A stretch of 64,000 nt of DNA from Cryptomeria japonica (taxonomy: Eukaryota; Streptophyta; Pinopsida; Cupressales; Cupressaceae). The notes beneath the pieces are model-generated. The model made no database searches, had not been told where the DNA came from, and saw only the letters and a list, made by a program, of their open reading frames with translations. The DNA is taken from contig NC_081409.1 of assembly GCF_030272615.1 (NCBI RefSeq), positions 471,506,573 to 471,570,572 on the forward strand, in the 5' to 3' direction. Positions within the stretch are counted from its first letter, which is position 1. Each line of letters opens with the position of its first letter. The position numbers were made by a program, and so were the translations under genes. Of this stretch, positions 34,801 through 46,229 are shown piece by piece.

Positions 34801-35766
34801 CTCTCCTCCGTTAGAAATTTCTATCATCCTTGCAGTATGAATTACCTTCTTTGTTCTTCCTCATCCTTGTTCTGATCTGTATAGGTTCCTCTACCTCCAG
34901 TATATCCTCTTCCTCCTTGATCTTCCTCCAATAAACCTTCCACCTCTGCCTCTCTACCTCTGCTCATGTCTTTTGTTTGACTTCTCTTCTGCACTTAGGG
35001 CATACTTGTAAGCCTCTTCAACACTCTCCAATTTGATCAAACTGAGTTTATCTTGTATAAACATCTACAATCCATTCAAATATATTGTAACTTGTTCAAC
35101 TTTATCATCAACATGTTCGGATCTGATATTCAACTTGTAAAATGCTTCGGTGTACTCCTTCACACTAGATTCCTTTTGTCTCAAATTCTACAACTTCTGG
35201 AACAGATTCACTTGATAATCAGCTGGCATAAACTTTGATTTCAACTTAGTAATCATCTGATCCCATGTCTGAATCTTCTCTTTACCTCTTCTCTATCTAT
35301 CAACTTGCAAATGCTCCCACCAAAGAGATGCATGACGTTTCAACTGGGTAGAGGCATATTTCACCTTCCTCTCTTCTGCAATGTTTTCAAAATCAAAATA
35401 CTTCTCCATCTCCAAGATCCAATCCATCAATTCATCTGAATCTAACTTGCCATCATATTCCGATGGGGTAAAATGAGGTTTAGTATTCCCCCTACTCAAA
35501 ACCCTCAAAAACTTTTCCTCATCTGGATCAACCACCAATGGGTTTACTTGTTCTATTGGGGATTCTTCTCCTTCATCTTCACTTACATATTCGATCAGCC
35601 TCTTCTCTGGGATGTCTCCACGGCTTCCAACTGGGCTTCTATACCTTGCAACATCTCCATCATAGTAGGGTCTGCATTCCCACATGCTCCACCATTCCTG
35701 GCTCCTCTTTGTGTCATCGTTCATGCTAGTCCTCTGTAACTGTAGGTCGGATCCACAATCCACCAC
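34801..35766 (-). pseudogene. Gypsy gag
   Basis: Open from 35766 for 157 residues (MVDCGSDLQLQRTSMN). It includes an acidic stretch and the gag core 'FTPSEYDGKLDSDELMDWILEMEKYF', then 'KYASTQLKRHASLWWEHL', a typical plant gypsy capsid motif. Downstream, 'WDQMITKLKSKFMPADY' and 'QKESSVKEYTEAFYKL' continue the capsid in other frames, ending in an Arg/Gly-rich tail near 34950. It lies just inside the primer site at 35812. Several stops break it. Confidence 0.9.
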
Positions 35767-35811
35767 CCTAGAAAAAAATTTTTAGGACACACAACCTCTA
35801 GAATGAAACTT

Positions 35812-35824
35812 CACTCCGATACCA
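35812..35824 (-). promoter_or_regulatory. Chromovirus primer binding site
   Basis: The minus strand reads TGGTATCGGAGTG, a diverged tRNA-Met-type site, two bases inside the 5' LTR at 35827. Confidence 0.8.
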
Positions 35825-35826
35825 CT

Positions 35827-36121
35827 TGAAGCAGTCATCGGTGAGGAGGGACCTCAAAGAGATCAATCTAAACCGGTTAGCAAGAGTAAATACAACATAA
35901 ACACAAAGATATGATGGAGGCAATGCAAAATAGATTGTTTTATTTCATGAAAATTGATTACAACCAATCGGTAACAACTGAGTTACAACATAACCGACTC
36001 ACAAGCCTAGTAGAACATACAAAATAGGTCACAACCGGGACCTTAAATCTTAAGATCTATCTTCTACGCACAGTCTTGCTACTTGATTCTTTGATTGATT
36101 ACATTATAATACATAATTACA

Positions 36122-36158
<37 letters not shown>

Positions 36159-36642
36159 CCAAAGGATCTAGTCATCCCAAAAGGGATCAAAACCTGAAGA
36201 ACAAGACCTAACATGTAAAATTAACAAGGTCGGCCTCTGCCAAGAGACTCCTTCAGAAAATCCAAAGGATGAAACATAGATCATGGGAAAAGGTCGGCCA
36301 CACACCAAGGAACATTGGAATCAACGTCCAAGGCTTCACAAGCTTCGGAAGGGGTTCTGGTAGATCACCAAAATAGGCCCAGGCAACCGATAACAAGAAC
36401 TATCAACCGATAATAGTAAATTGTCAAAGAAACTAATAGTGATATCTTGCCAGAAAATAATCCAAATATGATGCGGTTAGGAAATAAGAAAGATGATCAA
36501 GTCTTCCAGTAGAACTCAACTCCATAAGATCCAGTGAGACAAAACCTCAACACACAGAAAGAAAAGCTGAAACTGCAAACATAAAGATTTTTTTTTTTTT
36601 GTTGATGCAAGATTGCTATGAACTGGGGATGCTCCTGCATCA
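35827..36642 (-). repeat. Chromovirus LTR (5' LTR)
   Basis: TGAAGCAGTCATCGG to CTCCTGCATCA, followed by ATAAT. It carries a (TA)n tract at 36126-36154 that is only a few units long in the 3' LTR, and a T run near 36588. Confidence 0.9.
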
Positions 36643-36647
36643 ATAAT

Positions 36648-39395
36648 ACCCATGCAAAGCCATCTCAACCTTGGAGGAGTAAGGGGATTAGCTTACCTGG
36701 ATCACCAAGGTCTTCTCAACCATTCCCGGATCACTATAAATACCCCAGGGATATGCAGTTAGGCGAAAAAACCATTTCTTATCTTATCATGGTGAATTAA
36801 TATTACCCAACACTCCTAAAATCAACTAATTTAAATTATCACTTGATTACAAGATAAACTTCCAATAAGATATTCTGGGAGCCTAGACTCTAAGTAACCT
36901 GGCTATCTACTCCCCATGACCCTAGTCACTCACTTGGAAGCCCACTTCCCCTTGCATGCACGTATACCTTAGGGTGACAACAATGCACATCACATAAACA
37001 TGGGCTCTCAATAAATCATAACTGGATAACCAAGGTTATACATCAAATAATAATCTCCAAGAACATGAACAACATATGCTAGAATCACAGTCTTACATAG
37101 GCAACCAAGAATCATCAAACATCAAGAATCTCATTATCAAAAGAATCCAAAATGAGCCCAAAGAATAACAAGGCATTTCCCATCTTTCAGAATCCATTAG
37201 TGCAATTAATCATCTCAAATCAATAAATCATTCTTGGAACAACATCAGGAAACTCAAAAAAGCCAAAAGGATAGCGTCTGGATTGGCAAAACCAAAAGAA
37301 TAGAAAGCCAAGATGACTAAAAACATCAAACACAATAGTCTAGCACCTACACAGACTGTCTCAGTGCATATAAAAAAAATAGTGCAGTGCTTATGCCAAT
37401 AAAAACAATGATTTTGTTTAACAATTTAGCACATACAAGTAATACAATAGCACAAATAAGACAGAGCACAAAAAGGTTTCAAAACAACCCAAAAATATTC
37501 AACCAAGTCCAAAAAATAAATTAAACACTTAAACCAAAGTCAAACTTAACAAAAATGAGGCGTAAATAAGTCACAACATGAAATAAATTGAGTTAACCAA
37601 AACAACACCAACAATCCACCCATCCAAATTCACAACAAGAATTTCTAGAAAGATAATTGCAAAATACAATAGTCCCCATAATATATTATTAAACCATATG
37701 TTTAATTTAACAACAACATCAATTTCTTATCCCCGTAGATAGTCTTTTACAAATAATCCATTTCAATAACAAAAGAAGTAGATCTCCAACCTGGTATTAG
37801 AAGTTATGGAAAGACAACAATCGGATGAAGCACAATCCCAACTCCAAGCTTCAAAACAAAAAAAATCCCAAAATCTTCAAACAATGAAAAATTTCTCTAG
37901 CCAAGCCCACACCATAACAATCTTAGAAAAGCAAATAAATAAAATTCCATTCAAAATTCATGGAACATGCCAGCTAATAAAAAATAATTAGAAATATAAT
38001 ATTTCATACCAACCCTTACTCAAATTCAAGGTAAGAAAAATATAAAATAATATTACTTAACTTACCTAAATATCTCAACCAATAATAAAATAGAGCAGGT
38101 AGGGTAAATAATTAAATAATAGATAAATAATTAAACCAAATGAGAAAATGGAAATTAAATAATAATAACTAATAAATAAAATATAAAGGCTTAGTAAAAT
38201 AAACCCAATAAATCAAACCCCAATCAAAATAATCCAAAATAATATATTTCTTACCAACCATCTCGAAAATTAAAACAACAATAATATAAAATAATATTAT
38301 TACAATCTCCAACCTCACAGCCAATAATAAGAGAGGGTGGGTAAGATAAATAATAAATAAACAATGGGTAGGAAGAATAGACAATAATAAACAATAAATA
38401 AACCCATTGACCAATAAATAAAATAGAAAGGGTTGATAAATAAAATAAATAAATCAAAAGCCCAATAAATGTTAAACCAAAAAAAAATATAAATAAATAA
38501 ATAAACAATAAATAATATTATCTCACAAACACAACTCTCAAAAAGGTCAATCATAACAAGGGGTAAGTAAATAAATAATAAACAAATAATAACAAATAAA
38601 TAACCAATAAATAGATAAGCCAATAATGAATAAATAAATACACAATAAGCAAATAATTAAATGTATGGATAGATATAAAAATACTCCAGCCAATACAATT
38701 TAAACTCAATACCATTACTATCTCCCACATACATATAAAATATAATAAATAAATAAATAATCTTTCATGCATAATTATAAATGCCAAATATTATTATCCA
38801 CAAAATAACATTAATAAATAATAACCCTCAATAATTAATTACACAATTATATTTAAATACCAATGACATCCAATAATTTAATTTGTTATTAATAAACTAT
38901 ATAAGCCAATTAATTAATTAATAATTTAATTAACCAATAATCGCAACTCCTCAAGACAACCCATCATAGGGTAACATAAAATACCACAAGACAACTCTAA
39001 CCACAAAACTGACTAATAGGGTACCAACTTAAACCTAGAGTGTAGAATTGGATTTCATGTCATCTTCGATCAACATGCCATTGGGATGAAGACACGCTCA
39101 GACCTGTGAAGCCAGGTGGAGTTGATGTCTAGTATCTCCAAACCTATCACCACCAATACATGTACAACAACATATACCATAACATATATCATGAAATAAA
39201 TAGACAAGTGAAGGGGAATCACAATGTCATATCGTGCTCATGAATGAGTGGTATGATATCGTCCCTATCACAAACACCGTAGAAGACAATCAAAACAACC
39301 ATGCACTATCATAATCATCATAAAGTATACTAAGCTATATAATATGATCTATTGATGTACAAAAGGAAAGATGAATCAGGGAGGGGCACTACTCA
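36648..39395 (-). mobile_element. Long LTR (family B), second part
   Basis: Continues the LTR begun at 1003. Blocks at 36650-36970 match the reverse complement of 49240-49550, and 38990-39140 matches 55370-55490. It ends at about 39395 (CACTACTCA), where copia-2 coding resumes. A region rich in (AAAT)n at 38050-38780 gives false, strongly hydrophobic ORFs on the minus strand. Confidence 0.82.
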
Positions 39396-40600
39396 AGGAA
39401 AATTCTCCACCACTTGTTTTTTAATGTCATCAACACTTCTTGCCCAATCTGCATCTTTATAAGTTGTCAAAGTGAAATATAAATATTTAGATACCATAAT
39501 CCAAACTCTTTTGTTCCCTTCAAATATCTAAAAATTCTTTTTATTGCAACAACATGTGATTCTTTTGGTTCTTGCTAAAATCTGGCTGCTAAATAAACAA
39601 CATACATGATATTCGGTCTAGTTGTAGTCAGATATAATAGTCTTTCAATCAATGATTTGTACTACTTTCATCTTCCTTAGGAGATTTATCATCTTTTTTT
39701 TAACTTTCATCTGGTTGTCATAGGCATACTAACCGGTTTAGAATTCTCCAGCCCAAACTTCTTCAACAATTCTTTGACATATTTAGACTAAGAAATAAAA
39801 ATTCTTTGCTATTCTGATTCACTTGGAATCAAAGAAAGACATTTAACTCAATGATAATGGACATCTCAAATTCCTTTTGCATTTCATCAACAAACCTTCT
39901 ACACATACCATCAATTACTTCAAATATTATGTCATCAACATGCACTACAATGATTAAGATTTTACCCGAATCAACTTTGAAGTAAAAATTATTGTCAGTA
40001 GATCCCTTTTTGAAAATCTTGACCAATAATATACTTATCTAGCCTTCCATACCAAGCTCTAGGAGCTTGTTTCAATCCATACAAAGCCTTCTTCAACCTA
40101 CAAACAATTTCTAGATCATATCTCAACTTAAATCCTTCTGATTGTTCAATATAAACTTCTTCTTTAATTCTCCATTCAAAAATAGTTATTTTACATCCAT
40201 CTAATAAACTTTAAAATCCGTAAAATCTACAAAGTCTAATAACATCCTAATATCTTTCATCCAAGCAACTGAAGCATATGTTTCCTCAAATTCAATGCCT
40301 TCAACCTAAGTGTAACTCTTGCAAACCAACCTTTCTTTGTTTCTCTCAACCTTTCCATCTTCGTCCAGCTTGTTCTAGAATACCCACTTTGTTCCAATTA
40401 CATTTTTATATGTTGGTCTATGTACAAGTTCCCATGTTTGATTTTTCTCAATCTGGTATAGTTCTTCTCTCATCATGTTCATCCAATTTCGATCATTGCA
40501 AGCTTCTTCTACTAACTTCAATTCAGTCTTACAAAGTAAACATACAAAAACTTGTTCTTGAGTCACCTTAATTTCTGTAATAATCCCTTTTTTCTTGTCT
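39396..40600 (-). pseudogene. Copia-2 reverse transcriptase and RNase H start
   Basis: The frame from 40571 has WMNMMREELYQIEKNQTWELV and NVIGTKWVF, the RT start. The frame from 40026 has VHVDDIIFEV (the YVDD motif with Tyr changed to His) and FEMSIIIELNVFL. Near 39440-39470 'YKDADWA' opens RNase H, with a frameshift just after it before a 'TSGG'-like block. The intervening parts are readable in mixed frames. The rest of RNase H is missing here. Confidence 0.88.
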
Positions 40601-40719
40601 TCAATAATCTGATCCTTGGAGTGATTCCTATGTACATACCTCAGGGTCTTTGATGTAGTTTCTAGAGCATCTCGAGTTTCATTTTCCTTTTCTTCTTCTT
40701 TATTTTCTTCTTCCCTTCT

Positions 40720-41190
40720 TCAGTCAAAGGACTCATCAGATTCATATCCTACTAATTTGTCAGTCTTTAGAAATGTCTCCATCAACCTTAACATTTTCAC
40801 ATTTTCACTTTCAACATTTTTTTTTAGTTTTTCGTTGTAACACCTATATGCCTTGCTCCTTGTAGAGTATCCTAGGAATATGTCTTCATCTACTATACTA
40901 TCAAATTTTCCAAGATTATCCTCATCTCTTTGGATATAATATTTTCTTCCAAATACCTTGAAATAATTCATTGTCAGAATCCTTCCATGCCATAGTCCAT
41001 ATGATGTCTTCCCATATCTTTTTCAAAGTAAAATTTTATTAAGGGTGTATACTAATATGTGTATAGCTTCTCTCCAGTAAAACTCTGGTAGTCTTGTTCT
41101 TTTTATCATCATTCTGGCTACCTCTTGTATAGTTCTATTCATTCTTTCCACTACACCATTCTATTGTGGTGTCCTCAAGGTGTATAATTC
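40720..41190 (-). pseudogene. Copia-2 integrase, C-terminal half
   Basis: The minus strand gives 'TLRTPQ' with a stop, 'NGVVERMNRTIQEVARMM' (the Glu of the catalytic triad), then MNYFKVFGRKYYIQRDE and FLGYSTRSKAYRCYN from the 83-residue frame at 40971. These are standard copia integrase blocks. The half carrying the two Asp residues is not found upstream, where the unknown region begins. Confidence 0.88.
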
Positions 41191-41199
41191 ACCTTTCTA

Positions 41200-42900
41200 C
41201 TTCTGGGACTGATCACAAATATTTGTTTTTGACCTCCTTATTAGTGCTTTCATCTGTTTCTTCTGATTTTCTCTGCGCTTTAGATTTCCTTCTAGGTTTC
41301 CTTTTCTTGTCTGTAGTGGTAACTTCACTCTGCACATTTCTGATTATATTAGAAATACTGGACATAGTTAGAGATGGCAAGGATGTAGATTGTGACATTC
41401 AGGACACACATTTCGCTGCAATTTCTAGAAGTCCCATTTTAGTAAATATCATGTGCATTCTCTTGTTTAAATTTTTTGCTGATTTCTCTTTCTTCAAACT
41501 GTCTTTAATTTCTTCCATAGTCCCAAATCAGGGTTCATTAGGATCCTTGTCTAAATTCATCACTTGTAAAATATTTCTTTCAGCCATTTCATTATATCCT
41601 TCATAGGGTAGCTCCGAAATCCACCCAATATGCTGTCCTACTACAATGAAATAACAACTATACCTATTGACCACAAAAGTGAAAGTATCTTTATGTCAAT
41701 TTAACAAATTAGATGAGAGCCTATATCTCTATTGCATAGACGATTGAAAATCCTTGAACCACCCACTAAAAAATCTTCAATAACCTTTTTCATCCAACAT
41801 ACATCTTCTCACATAATCCCCCATTTGCATTCCCAATGGAGATGTCTTCTCCCATACAACATTGTCTCTTCTAGGATGTTCATTCAAGAACATGATGAGA
41901 GATAGACAAATTATCAACAAACCAAACTTGAAAGGATATTTTATCTTTGTTGTTTTATTTAGGTTTTCTATCAATTCTCCCAAAATAAGTTCACACAATT
42001 CAAAATATTCATTACATACCACAATTTTGAATGTTGTATGGGTTGCTATAGTTGTGGTTGTACGCTCATGATTTTAAAAATAGATTTTGTATGCTAAGAA
42101 TTTTGCAGCAAGCTTTACTTCGAGTTAGATATATTTTCAACTGTCATTTCCCTTCCATCACTTTTTTCTCATATTAAATTTGTGTTAGTTTCATTTTTCA
42201 TAGAATGTTTAGCCAATATACCTCCTAATCGACATAGAACAGTTAGGGTTTGGAGAAAATCCTTTGTAATTTGATAGGGTTTGTCAAGGTACATTGTATC
42301 GCCATGAATGCGACTGAAAATGATTCTAATCCATTTAGTTTCATAAGAAAAATCAAGAAAGACTCTCCAAATGTCTAACCCAACAACTCCAATATTTTTG
42401 TTTTCATTCTTTAGTGTAATACCATCTTCTTCAATCATTTTTCCCCATAGGTCATTAAATTTGAGATATCTCACCTCCTCCATTTTAGCATGTATGTAAG
42501 CACACACATCCTCTTTATGTAGGTATTGAATAGGTACCTTTTAAAATGCTCCACCCTTATCTTTTAACATCACAAAAAATGAATATGGCTTCAATAGAGG
42601 TTGAGGTTTTAACTTTGGATCAATTGCAACTGGAATTAACATATTGCGAATTTAGGGTTTTCTTTGCACAACAATCTAAACTCCTCCTCACACTGTAACT
42701 TCTTGGCTTTGTTCTCGTAAGTGATTGAAATAATCAAGTGTCTTCTCAATATATTTGTTTTGATTTGGATAGGCATTAATGACAAGTGCACTTCCAAAAA
42801 CCAACTTTTCCCTTTTTTGACTTCCTTTTTCGACAACTTTGAATTAACCATAAAACACTCTTGAGCACCAAAAAGTTCTCTCTACTCCAAATTTGAGGGG
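41200..42900 (-). pseudogene. Unknown domain of the copia-2 lineage
   Basis: A chain of minus-strand frames with few stops: 42851-42636, 42507-42169 (112 residues with YIHAKMEEV, TKWIRIIFSRIHGDT, YLDKPYQITKDFL), 42022-41777 (KYPFKFGLLIICLSLIMFLNEHP, a hydrophobic segment) and 41606-41213, ending in a very basic tail (KKRKPRRKSKAQRKS). The middle block matches plus-strand copia-3 (56700-57060), where YIHVKMEEY, DKWVCMAINRFHDEY and SLDQPYRTTKE appear. I do not recognise the family. It lies between zinc knuckles and integrase, where protease and the pre-integrase region would normally be. Confidence 0.6.
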
Positions 42901-43069
42901 GTGCAAGATTTTTTGTTTTATTTCTCCCCTTTAGACTAACAAGATGATTTAGTTTTTGGAGGAAACAACACCATCAGTTGGTGTTGACACAACTTTTGAA
43001 TTCTGCTCTGTCTTTTCATCAGATTTCTTAACCCACATCTTTTCCATCTCAAGGTTAATATTCACATTC

Positions 43070-43450
43070 TTTGTTGATTTGAAAGCCATCTCAGTTCTAC
43101 TTCTGCAATATTTTGTGATATGCCCTATCTTGTTACACTTTTTTCAAACTAGACTCCTCTGATGATGATTTCCATATCTTCCATTACTTTCGAATCTATT
43201 ATATGCTCTACATTCAAATGCTTTATGCCCATATCTATTGTAAAAGTAACATATTCCATGAAATGATTGTTCAACCTTTGTATTTCTATACCCATTCCAA
43301 ATCATCATGTTTCTACACTCATTTGTTTTATGTCCAAACTTGTTGCGTGAATAGAATCTTATCATAATAGGCTGATTTCTTATCTAGCTTCTACGTTCAC
43401 TAGCTCTATGTCCATATCTATTGCAAGAAAAACAATTATCCTTGAAAGAG
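43070..43450 (-). pseudogene. Copia-2 gag, four tandem zinc knuckles
   Basis: Four CCHC-like units on the minus strand: NCFSCNRYGHRASERR (near 43400), RFYSRNKFGHKTNECR (near 43340), CYFYNRYGHKAFECR (near 43230) and KCNKIGHITKYCRSR (near 43110). Only the last has all four ligands; the others have lost one or more Cys. Such knuckles bind element RNA. Copia gag usually has one, so four in a row is unusual. The following segment (MEKMWVKKSDEK) leads into the unknown domain. Confidence 0.8.
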
Positions 43451-43499
43451 TACCTGTTAGGAACTAGAGTGGGTTTTTAAAATTATAAACTTGAGCATC

Positions 43500-43985
43500 A
43501 TTGGTTTTTCCTTTCTCATTAGAGCATTCGCCTTCTTCATATCCTAAGCCTTATTTATCTTTGCTTTGTTTCTGAACACTAAACACAACATCAAGAACTT
43601 CACTTTCACCTTTTAACTTTAGTCCTTTGTCAATCTATTCCTTTGCCTCCTTCAAGTCCTTTTTTAGTTTATGCACCTCTTTCTCAATCTTAGTATAGTC
43701 CTCTTTTTTACTATTCAACTTTGTATTAATATCATCCATTTGCTTCATTCCTTCATCCAATAACTTTCTTAGGTATGCAATTTTATCTTCATCCTTTCTT
43801 AATTTGAGTCTGCTCTCATCCAGATCTGCAAGAGCATATCTTAGTTCTCCTTCCATGTCTACTACACCTTCACATTCACATTCACTCTATTCCATGGAAT
43901 CCATATCATTTAGTTCTTCTTCAAACATAATGTTCAAGACTCTGGATCTACCTCAAGAAGTTAAGCTTAATCAAGAGGAACCTTT
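43500..43985 (-). pseudogene. Copia-2 gag, coiled-coil segment
   Basis: The frame from 43856 (MEGELRYALADLDESRLKLRKDEDK...) has heptad-like Leu/Ile spacing and alternating charges through KLKKDLKEAKE, typical of a long coiled coil. Upstream it is acidic; downstream 'GLGYEEGECS' is shared with copia-3 ('SGLGFKVDECS' near 52640). It sits directly next to the primer site. I see no UBN2-type capsid core like that of copia-1, so the N-terminal gag may have been lost. Confidence 0.7.
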
Positions 43986-43996
43986 CTCTAATACCA
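43986..43996 (-). promoter_or_regulatory. Copia-2 primer binding site
   Basis: The minus strand reads TGGTATTAGAG, one base off the tRNA-Met-type site, two bases inside the LTR that starts TGTTGAACACAC at 43999. Confidence 0.8.
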
Positions 43997-43998
43997 AT

Positions 43999-45000
43999 TG
44001 TTGAACACACACCGAATGCTAAGAGCGGGGGGAGTCAAAAATAACTAAAACTTAAAACTCCAATGTTGCATTAACAAGTTTATTCCAAGCATCCACTTCA
44101 AAGAAAATCAAATGAAGACATTTATAAAATCATTCACATCTATCACACATGAACACCAATATTTTATATGTGGAAAACCCAAACTGGGAAAAACCACAGT
44201 GAATGCAAACTCATAGAAATGATCCACTATATAGAAATATTTTGCAATAGGGAGTTAACTGCTCTTGGGGAAAGATACAAAATGACTTGCAAACTTGATG
44301 CTAACTACAACAGGGCAAGATACAAAATTATAATTTGTAGAAAAGAAACTGTGTGAATAAAGGCATCTTAGTATGCTGATCATAGTTTATGTTATAGCAC
44401 AAATTCTAACCTGACTAAAATATATGAACCTCCAAGTCTCTATATTTTTATTCTTGTATTAATTATCACCTTTGTATTACAATGCCTTTTGATATAGCAA
44501 CATCACTTACATCACCATCCTTATAGTAAGTTGCACATACATACTCTTTTGTATTCAACACACACACACACATTGATCTGGAACAAAAGCATCTTCACCA
44601 AATTAGCCAAAAGAAAGGTTGTAATGTGTATGTACATCTTTGTCCCAAAATATACGACCAAACCAAAATATGAAAATCATGGAATTTAATTTGGACCAAA
44701 ACTAAAACCAGGCATGTAACTTCAGACTAAAAAGAAACAACCAAATCATCGACTGATAGTTTTTTATAAACTCATTAGACAATATCTATACACAAAATTA
44801 TCCAGATCAAAACAAAGATTCATCGGACCAGCTTCAGAACAAAACATAGCTTTTGGACCCAAAATCTTACTTTTGGATCAAAAGGGCTGGCATCAAGACA
44901 AGATAAAGACATATCTATAACAATTGGATAATGATAAGTAACTACATTATGATTAGTAACTACATTATTATAAATAATTGTATTATGGTTAGTAACTAGA
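43999..45000 (-). repeat. Copia-2 5' LTR (right end uncertain)
   Basis: Starts TGTTGAACACACACC next to the primer site. The first roughly 230 bp resemble the reverse complement of the copia-3 LTR end, including the 'ATATGTGGAAAACCC...GGGAAAAACCACAG' block near 44165-44200 (compare 46030-46070). The right boundary was not found; a low-complexity AGTAACTACATTATG repeat lies at 44935-45010. Confidence 0.65.
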
Positions 45001-45246
45001 TTATGATAAATTTCATGGCCAGGTGATTTCAAGTCTTCAAAATGTGAAAGATATTGTTGTAGAGGGGCCTCATGTGTACCTATAAGTCTGGACAAAATGT
45101 TCATATGTGCCACCAACTCTAAAATATAGCATGCCAAAGTTTGACAATTTTTTGTACATGGGGATCTTAAGAGAAAGTGTCAACACAATTTAGCCCAAAA
45201 GATTTAGGAAAGTTAGGGAAGAAAACAAAAGAATCCTAGTGTAAAC
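45001..45246. other. Unassigned sequence between two copia LTRs
   Basis: AT-rich, with no ORF or motif I can support. It is probably LTR or flanking sequence of copia-2 or copia-3. Confidence 0.4.
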
Positions 45247-46214
45247 ATATTGGATTGTTATCATTGATGTTTTTGGGAAACATGAGATTTATGCTCTTCG
45301 GTAGTTTGAGTCTACATTTATACAAGCCTATTTTGATCTGCACTCCTCCACAATTAATTATTTCGGCTTGTGGTTTTGTCAATAAGTTTGAGGATGCCTA
45401 AAGAACCTATATTCAATTTTTCTCATGTTGGCATGTAGTGGTCAGGAGGATATTGGTCTGGAAGCCCTATCAAGAAATTCCCTTATTTCTCTAGAATAGG
45501 ATAGTCATCTCATTAGATCCACATCTTGTTAAGTAATCACATTTTGTTTCGGGGTTTTGGGATAAGGATAAGGATTGGTCATAATGTGTAAATTCCAATA
45601 GACACACTCTTACATCATATTTTGGTTGAATCATGTAAATGAATCACATAGTGTGTAAAGTGTAACAATATGAAGGATATGAAGTTGACATAGATCAAAT
45701 ATGACTTGATATTTATATGCATGTTTGATGTCTTAGAATATACATAGAGATCAAATGTAATATAGGTGTAAGAAGTGATATGAAAAATTTGATTTGATGA
45801 AGTGTGTAGAATCTATGTACTAAACTCAATTGGAACTGTACTCCATGCATGTCTGAGATGCAATTTTAATAGTTCATTTTTGTATGTAACTTTGGGTAGT
45901 AAGCCCTTCGATAGTGAGCCTTATTTGGGAAATAAGCCTTCCAATAGTGAGCCATATTTGGGAAGTGATCCTTTCAACAATGAGCACCTTTGCAATATTT
46001 CATAATCGGTTATAAGATATTGAGAGTTAACCCTCTCCGTGGTTTTTCCCTTATGGGTTTCCACATAAAAAATATTGGTGTCAAGTGTTATGTGGTTTTC
46101 TCTTTTCTTTATTACATGTAATTATATTATGTGCATGATTGTTTAGGAGTTTTATTTTATTTAGGAGAATACTAATTCACACCCCCCCCCTCTTAGTATT
46201 CCAGATGTTTAACA
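45247..46214 (+). repeat. Copia-3 5' LTR (left end approximate)
   Basis: Ends GATGTTTAACA at 46214, directly before a primer-site sequence. The left end is set near 45247 by loose resemblance to the copia-1 LTR start (TTATCATTGATGTTTTTGG). It has a run of nine Cs at about 46181, mirroring the G run near the start of the copia-1 LTR on this strand. Confidence 0.65.
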
Positions 46215-46215
46215 A

Positions 46216-46229
46216 TTGGCATTAGAGCC
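46216..46229 (+). promoter_or_regulatory. Copia-3 primer binding site
   Basis: TTGGCATTAGAGCC resembles the tRNA-Met type TGGTATCAGAGC with two changes. It lies one base after the LTR. Confidence 0.75.

Larger units (their letters stand above)
2130..36642 (-). mobile_element. Ty3/gypsy chromovirus, nested host of three insertions
   Basis: Two related LTRs (2130-2940 and 35827-36642) bracket gag, protease, reverse transcriptase, RNase H, integrase and chromodomain, in that order on the minus strand. A perfect 5 bp target duplication (ATAAT) flanks the whole element. The coding region is cut by insertions at 3989-8108, 8821-20404 and 21673-34178; without them the element is about 6.3 kb. All coding parts carry stops and frameshifts, so it is dead. 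The LTRs differ visibly, including a (TA)n tract that is much longer in the right LTR (36126-36154) than in the left (about 2427-2437). Confidence 0.93.
39396..43998 (-). mobile_element. Ty1/copia element (copia-2), internal part
   Basis: Minus-strand order from the right: primer site, coiled-coil gag segment, zinc knuckles, an unknown region of about 1.7 kb, integrase, RT, start of RNase H. No protease (DSG) and no integrase zinc module or first core half was recognised, so either these are deleted or the unknown region replaces them. Coding stops at 39395 at a family B LTR end. Stops throughout show that the element is dead. Confidence 0.85.

Noticed and set aside
38169-38787. Minus-strand ORFs that look like multi-pass membrane proteins
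   Set aside because: They are translations of AAAT-rich low-complexity DNA, giving Leu/Ile/Phe/Tyr runs; not genes.
44820-45137. 105-codon minus-strand ORF
   Set aside because: Built partly from a low-complexity AGTAACTACATTATG repeat, with no recognisable domain.
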